Source: Candidatus Avelusimicrobium ruminicola
GTDB lineage: Bacteria; Elusimicrobiota; Elusimicrobia; Elusimicrobiales; Elusimicrobiaceae
Assembly (NCBI GenBank): GCA_900319885.1
Contig: ONQH01000046.1
Span: 1 to 7,223, forward strand
Reading direction: 5' to 3'
Length of the DNA stretch: 7,223 nucleotides
A program made the translations under genes and the position numbers. Below the pieces are notes generated by a model. The model had not been told where the DNA came from and made no database searches. It saw nothing but the letters and a program-made list of their open reading frames with translations. This document shows positions 5,062-7,223 of the stretch, in pieces (position 1 is the stretch's first letter; each line of letters opens with the position of its first letter).

Positions 5062-6504
5062 TTATCCCAACAACTTACCCAACAACTGGCTAATCACGCG
5101 GGGGTTGGCTTTGCCTTTACTGAGTTTCATGACTCCCCCCACCAGTGCGCCGATAGCGGCTTTGTTGCCTTTTTGATAATCGGCCACCGCTTTGGGGTTA
5201 GCGGCTATAGCGGCTTTGGCCCATTCTTCCAGTTGGCCTTCGTCGCTCACTTGCACCATGCCGCGCTTTTCCACAATTTTCGCCGGGTTTCCGCCGTTTT
5301 TGTAGATTTCTTCAAATACTTCGCGCGCCTGTTTGCGGTTGATTTTGCCGCTTTCCGTGAGTTCCAACAATTCGGCCAGTTTGGCAGCCGGGATGGGAGA
5401 GTCTTCAATCTCTTTTTTCTCGGCGTGCAAGAGACCCAAGAGGTCGGTTTGGATCCAGTTAGAGGCCGTTTTTAAGGAGACTTTACCACTCTTGGTCACT
5501 TCTTCAAAATAGGTAGAAATCTCACGCGACGAGGTCAGCACACCCGCATCATAAGCCGATAAACCGGCCTTCATAAAGCGCGCTTCTTTGCTGGCCGGCA
5601 GTTCCGGCATCTCTTCTTGCACGTGTTTGAGCCAATCGTCCTGCAAAATGACCGGTGGCAAATCCGGCTCCGGGAAGTAGCGGTAATCCAAGGCGTCCTC
5701 TTTAGAGCGCATGGGTTTGGTAACCAGTTCCACTTTATCCCATTGACGGGTTTCCTGTTTTACCTTGCCCCCGTTATTCAAAATTTCCGTCTGGCGGTTA
5801 ATTTCGTAAATCAGTGCGTCACGCACCCCCTTAAACGAGTTCAGGTTTTTGATTTCCGCGCGGGTGCCAAATTGTTCTTGCCCTTTGGGGCGCAAAGAAA
5901 TGTTTACGTCTACGCGCAGTTCGCCTTTTTCCATATCGCAGTTGGACGCTCCCACCCAGCGCATGAGGCGTTTAATTTCCGTTAAATACGCATACGCTTC
6001 ATCCGGCGAGCGCATATCCGGCATAGACACAATTTCCAACAAGGGGTCCCCGGCACGGTTGTAATCTACGAGGGAATACTCGGCCTCGTGCGAAGATTTG
6101 GCGGCATCTTCCTCTAAATGGGCATGGTGAATACCAATACGCTTTTTCTGCAAATTGTCTTTGGGGCCATAGGTAATTTCAATGTAGCCCGCCCCGTTAA
6201 TCGGCTCATCATATTGCGTGATTTGGTAGCCTTTAGGCAAGTCCGGGTAGAAATAGTGTTTGCGCGAAAAAGACGAATACTTATTGGTTTGGCAATTCAT
6301 CGCAAGCCCCGCACGCACCGCCAGTTCCAGCGCGCCTTCAGTAAGTACCGGCATCACGCCGGGGTGGCCCAAACAAATAGGGCAAACCGCCGTATTGGGT
6401 TTTGTGTCTTCGCTCACGCCGTTGGGGCAAGCGCAAAATAATTTAGTGTGGCTAGCCAGTTGTACATGGATCTCTAGTCCGATAACAGGTTCAAATTCAG
6501 TCAT
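5062..6504 (-). CDS. gatB: Aspartyl/glutamyl-tRNA amidotransferase subunit B
   Basis: A 480-residue GatB of normal length. With GatA and GatC it converts misacylated Glu-tRNA(Gln) and/or Asp-tRNA(Asn) to the amidated forms; GatB activates the aminoacyl group with ATP and binds the tRNA. Visible signatures are IGLEIHVQL (8-16), a cysteine cluster C24, C26, C41 and C44 (FCAC and CPICLGHPG) that looks metal-binding, then RKHYFYPDLPKGYQITQYD, HLEEDAAKS, SLVDYNRAGDPLLEIVS and DYRYFPEPDLPP. The YqeY-like C-terminal tRNA-binding domain ends with KGKANP (463-468). The ribosome binding site AGGAGA is 4 bases before the ATG. A possible minus-strand promoter, TTAAAA (6551-6546) with TATTAT (6528-6523), lies just upstream and overlaps the start of the divergent flippase gene. 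gatA and gatC are not in the window. Its presence suggests the organism lacks GlnRS and/or AsnRS. Confidence 0.97.
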   Translation of the reverse strand: MTEFEPVIGLEIHVQLASHTKLFCACPNGVSEDTKPNTAVCPICLGHPGVMPVLTEGALELAVRAGLAMNCQTNKYSSFSRKHYFYPDLPKGYQITQYDEPINGAGYIEITYGPKDNLQKKRIGIHHAHLEEDAAKSSHEAEYSLVDYNRAGDPLLEIVSMPDMRSPDEAYAYLTEIKRLMRWVGASNCDMEKGELRVDVNISLRPKGQEQFGTRAEIKNLNSFKGVRDALIYEINRQTEILNNGGKVKQETRQWDKVELVTKPMRSKEDALDYRYFPEPDLPPVILQDDWLKHVQEEMPELPASKEARFMKAGLSAYDAGVLTSSREISTYFEEVTKSGKVSLKTASNWIQTDLLGLLHAEKKEIEDSPIPAAKLAELLELTESGKINRKQAREVFEEIYKNGGNPAKIVEKRGMVQVSDEGQLEEWAKAAIAANPKAVADYQKGNKAAIGALVGGVMKLSKGKANPRVISQLLGKLLG

Positions 6505-6521
6505 AAAATCTCCTAAAATAA

Positions 6522-6527
6522 TATAAT
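6522..6527 (+). promoter_or_regulatory. Possible -10 box for the MurJ-like gene
   Basis: A perfect TATAAT ends 7 bases before the ATG at 6535, so transcription would begin at or next to the start codon. No good -35 is seen (best CAGTCA at 6498-6503, three of six) and there is no extended -10. The AT-rich gap also serves gatB in the other direction, so this is a tentative call. Confidence 0.35.
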
Positions 6528-6534
6528 ACTAAAT

Positions 6535-7223
6535 ATGAAAACTCTTTTTAAGCCTACTTCTTATAAAAAGGGAACGGTTTTAGCCATAGGAGCCACGTTT
6601 GTATGGAAGGTGATTTCCTTTGCTAACGCACTATTGCTGGCGCTTTATTTTGGGGCCAACCGGCAAACCGATATTTATTTTTATTTGATTATCTTAACAG
6701 GCGTAGGCGTCGCCTTTTTACAGCGGCTCAACCAAACGGTACTCATCCCGGAGGCTATGTTTTTAACCCAACAAGACAAATCTACCGGGGAAGAATTTGC
6801 CACCATGTGGTTCTATATATATGTGTTACTGGGCCTTTTAATAGTAGGTATCAGCCTACTTTGCCCGGAACAAATGTGGGGAATTTTATCACGCTTTGGC
6901 GGCAGATTACTCGCACACGATAAAGCCCTTTTAGTATGGGCATTATGGGTGTTTGCCCTCCAGATTATCACCTATTATTTAATGGCGGTAGCCGAAATGT
7001 ATAAGTTTTTTAAGACCGCCTGGCTGGGGGTGTTAAATGCCATTTGTCCGTTAGTCGCTTTGCTAATATTGGGCGAAAAAGTAGGCATTATCAGTATGTT
7101 TTACGGATTTTTGGTAGCCAATATGCTGCAAATTGTGATTTTGGTAATACTTCTAAAAACGCAAATGTCATGGAGTTTCTGCCCGGCGTGGGTCCCACTG
7201 CGTATCCGTACCCGCCAAAATAT
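6535..7223 (+). CDS. MurJ/MviN-type lipid flippase (partial, N-terminal part)
   Basis: An open frame from ATG at 6535 to the window end gives about 229 residues without a stop. It is very hydrophobic, with several predicted membrane helices (for example about 15-38, 48-62, 93-108, 132-155 and 163-180). The early segment YFGANRQTDIYFYLIILTGVG (38-58) with RLNQTVLIPEAM just after resembles the FGAxxxxDAF...RxxxxxAFIP pattern of the MurJ/MviN (MVF) branch of the MOP exporter superfamily, which flips lipid II or other undecaprenyl-linked sugars. The match is loose, so a polysaccharide or O-antigen flippase is the main alternative. No Shine-Dalgarno sequence precedes the ATG, and the predicted -10 is so close that the message may be leaderless. 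The C-terminal half, needed to settle the subfamily, is missing. Confidence 0.7.
   Translation, partial: MKTLFKPTSYKKGTVLAIGATFVWKVISFANALLLALYFGANRQTDIYFYLIILTGVGVAFLQRLNQTVLIPEAMFLTQQDKSTGEEFATMWFYIYVLLGLLIVGISLLCPEQMWGILSRFGGRLLAHDKALLVWALWVFALQIITYYLMAVAEMYKFFKTAWLGVLNAICPLVALLILGEKVGIISMFYGFLVANMLQIVILVILLKTQMSWSFCPAWVPLRIRTRQN

Noticed and set aside
5173..6526. Several plus-strand ORFs antisense to gatB
   Set aside because: All lie opposite the conserved GatB coding sequence and have Phe/Arg-rich shadow compositions without recognisable motifs.
1..7223. CRISPR arrays, insertion sequences, tRNA or rRNA genes
   Set aside because: No evenly spaced direct repeats, transposase motifs, cloverleaf-type tRNA sequences or rRNA core segments were seen on either strand.

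Overview
The window reads as chromosomal DNA of a diderm (Gram-negative-type) bacterium. It has a Tol-Pal envelope module with two lipoproteins, a type IV pilin-like gene, GatB for indirect Gln/Asn-tRNA charging, and a MurJ/MviN-type flippase. The stand-alone pilin gene with a near-canonical N-terminus, in a genome of moderate GC, is reminiscent of Elusimicrobiota. That placement is recalled from general knowledge, not tested.

Layout. 1-1615 is a rightward operon: the tail of an unidentified gene, a type II thymidine kinase (tdk), an RDD-family membrane protein with an unusual cysteine-rich C-terminal extension, and a strong terminator that works in both directions. 1630-4212 is a leftward operon transcribed pal, then cpoB (ybgF), then tolB, from a recognisable promoter at 4254-4283. 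tolQ, tolR and tolA are not in the window. 4213-4517 is a 305-base gap. It holds two back-to-back promoters and a long, highly structured rightward leader RNA that precedes a type IV pilin-like gene (4518-5003). 5016-5043 is a second convergent terminator. 5062-6504 is gatB on the minus strand. A MurJ-like flippase gene starts divergently at 6535 and runs off the end.

The most interesting object is the leader at about 4307-4517. It can form three mutually exclusive sets of helices. One is an aptamer-like three-way junction closed by a perfect 9-bp helix (4318-4326 with 4391-4399). The second is a long antiterminator-like hairpin (4375-4474) capped by a GUAA tetraloop. The third is an intrinsic terminator (4435-4487) followed by six T residues, 24 bases before the pilin start codon. 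This is the architecture of a riboswitch or other transcription attenuator. It does not match any riboswitch class whose consensus I can recall, so it is a candidate undescribed regulator of a surface appendage gene.

Functionally the window joins envelope maintenance (Pal, CpoB and TolB in cell constriction and outer-membrane anchoring; MurJ-like lipid flipping), nucleotide salvage (Tdk), translation fidelity (GatB) and a regulated, probably mosaic pilin.
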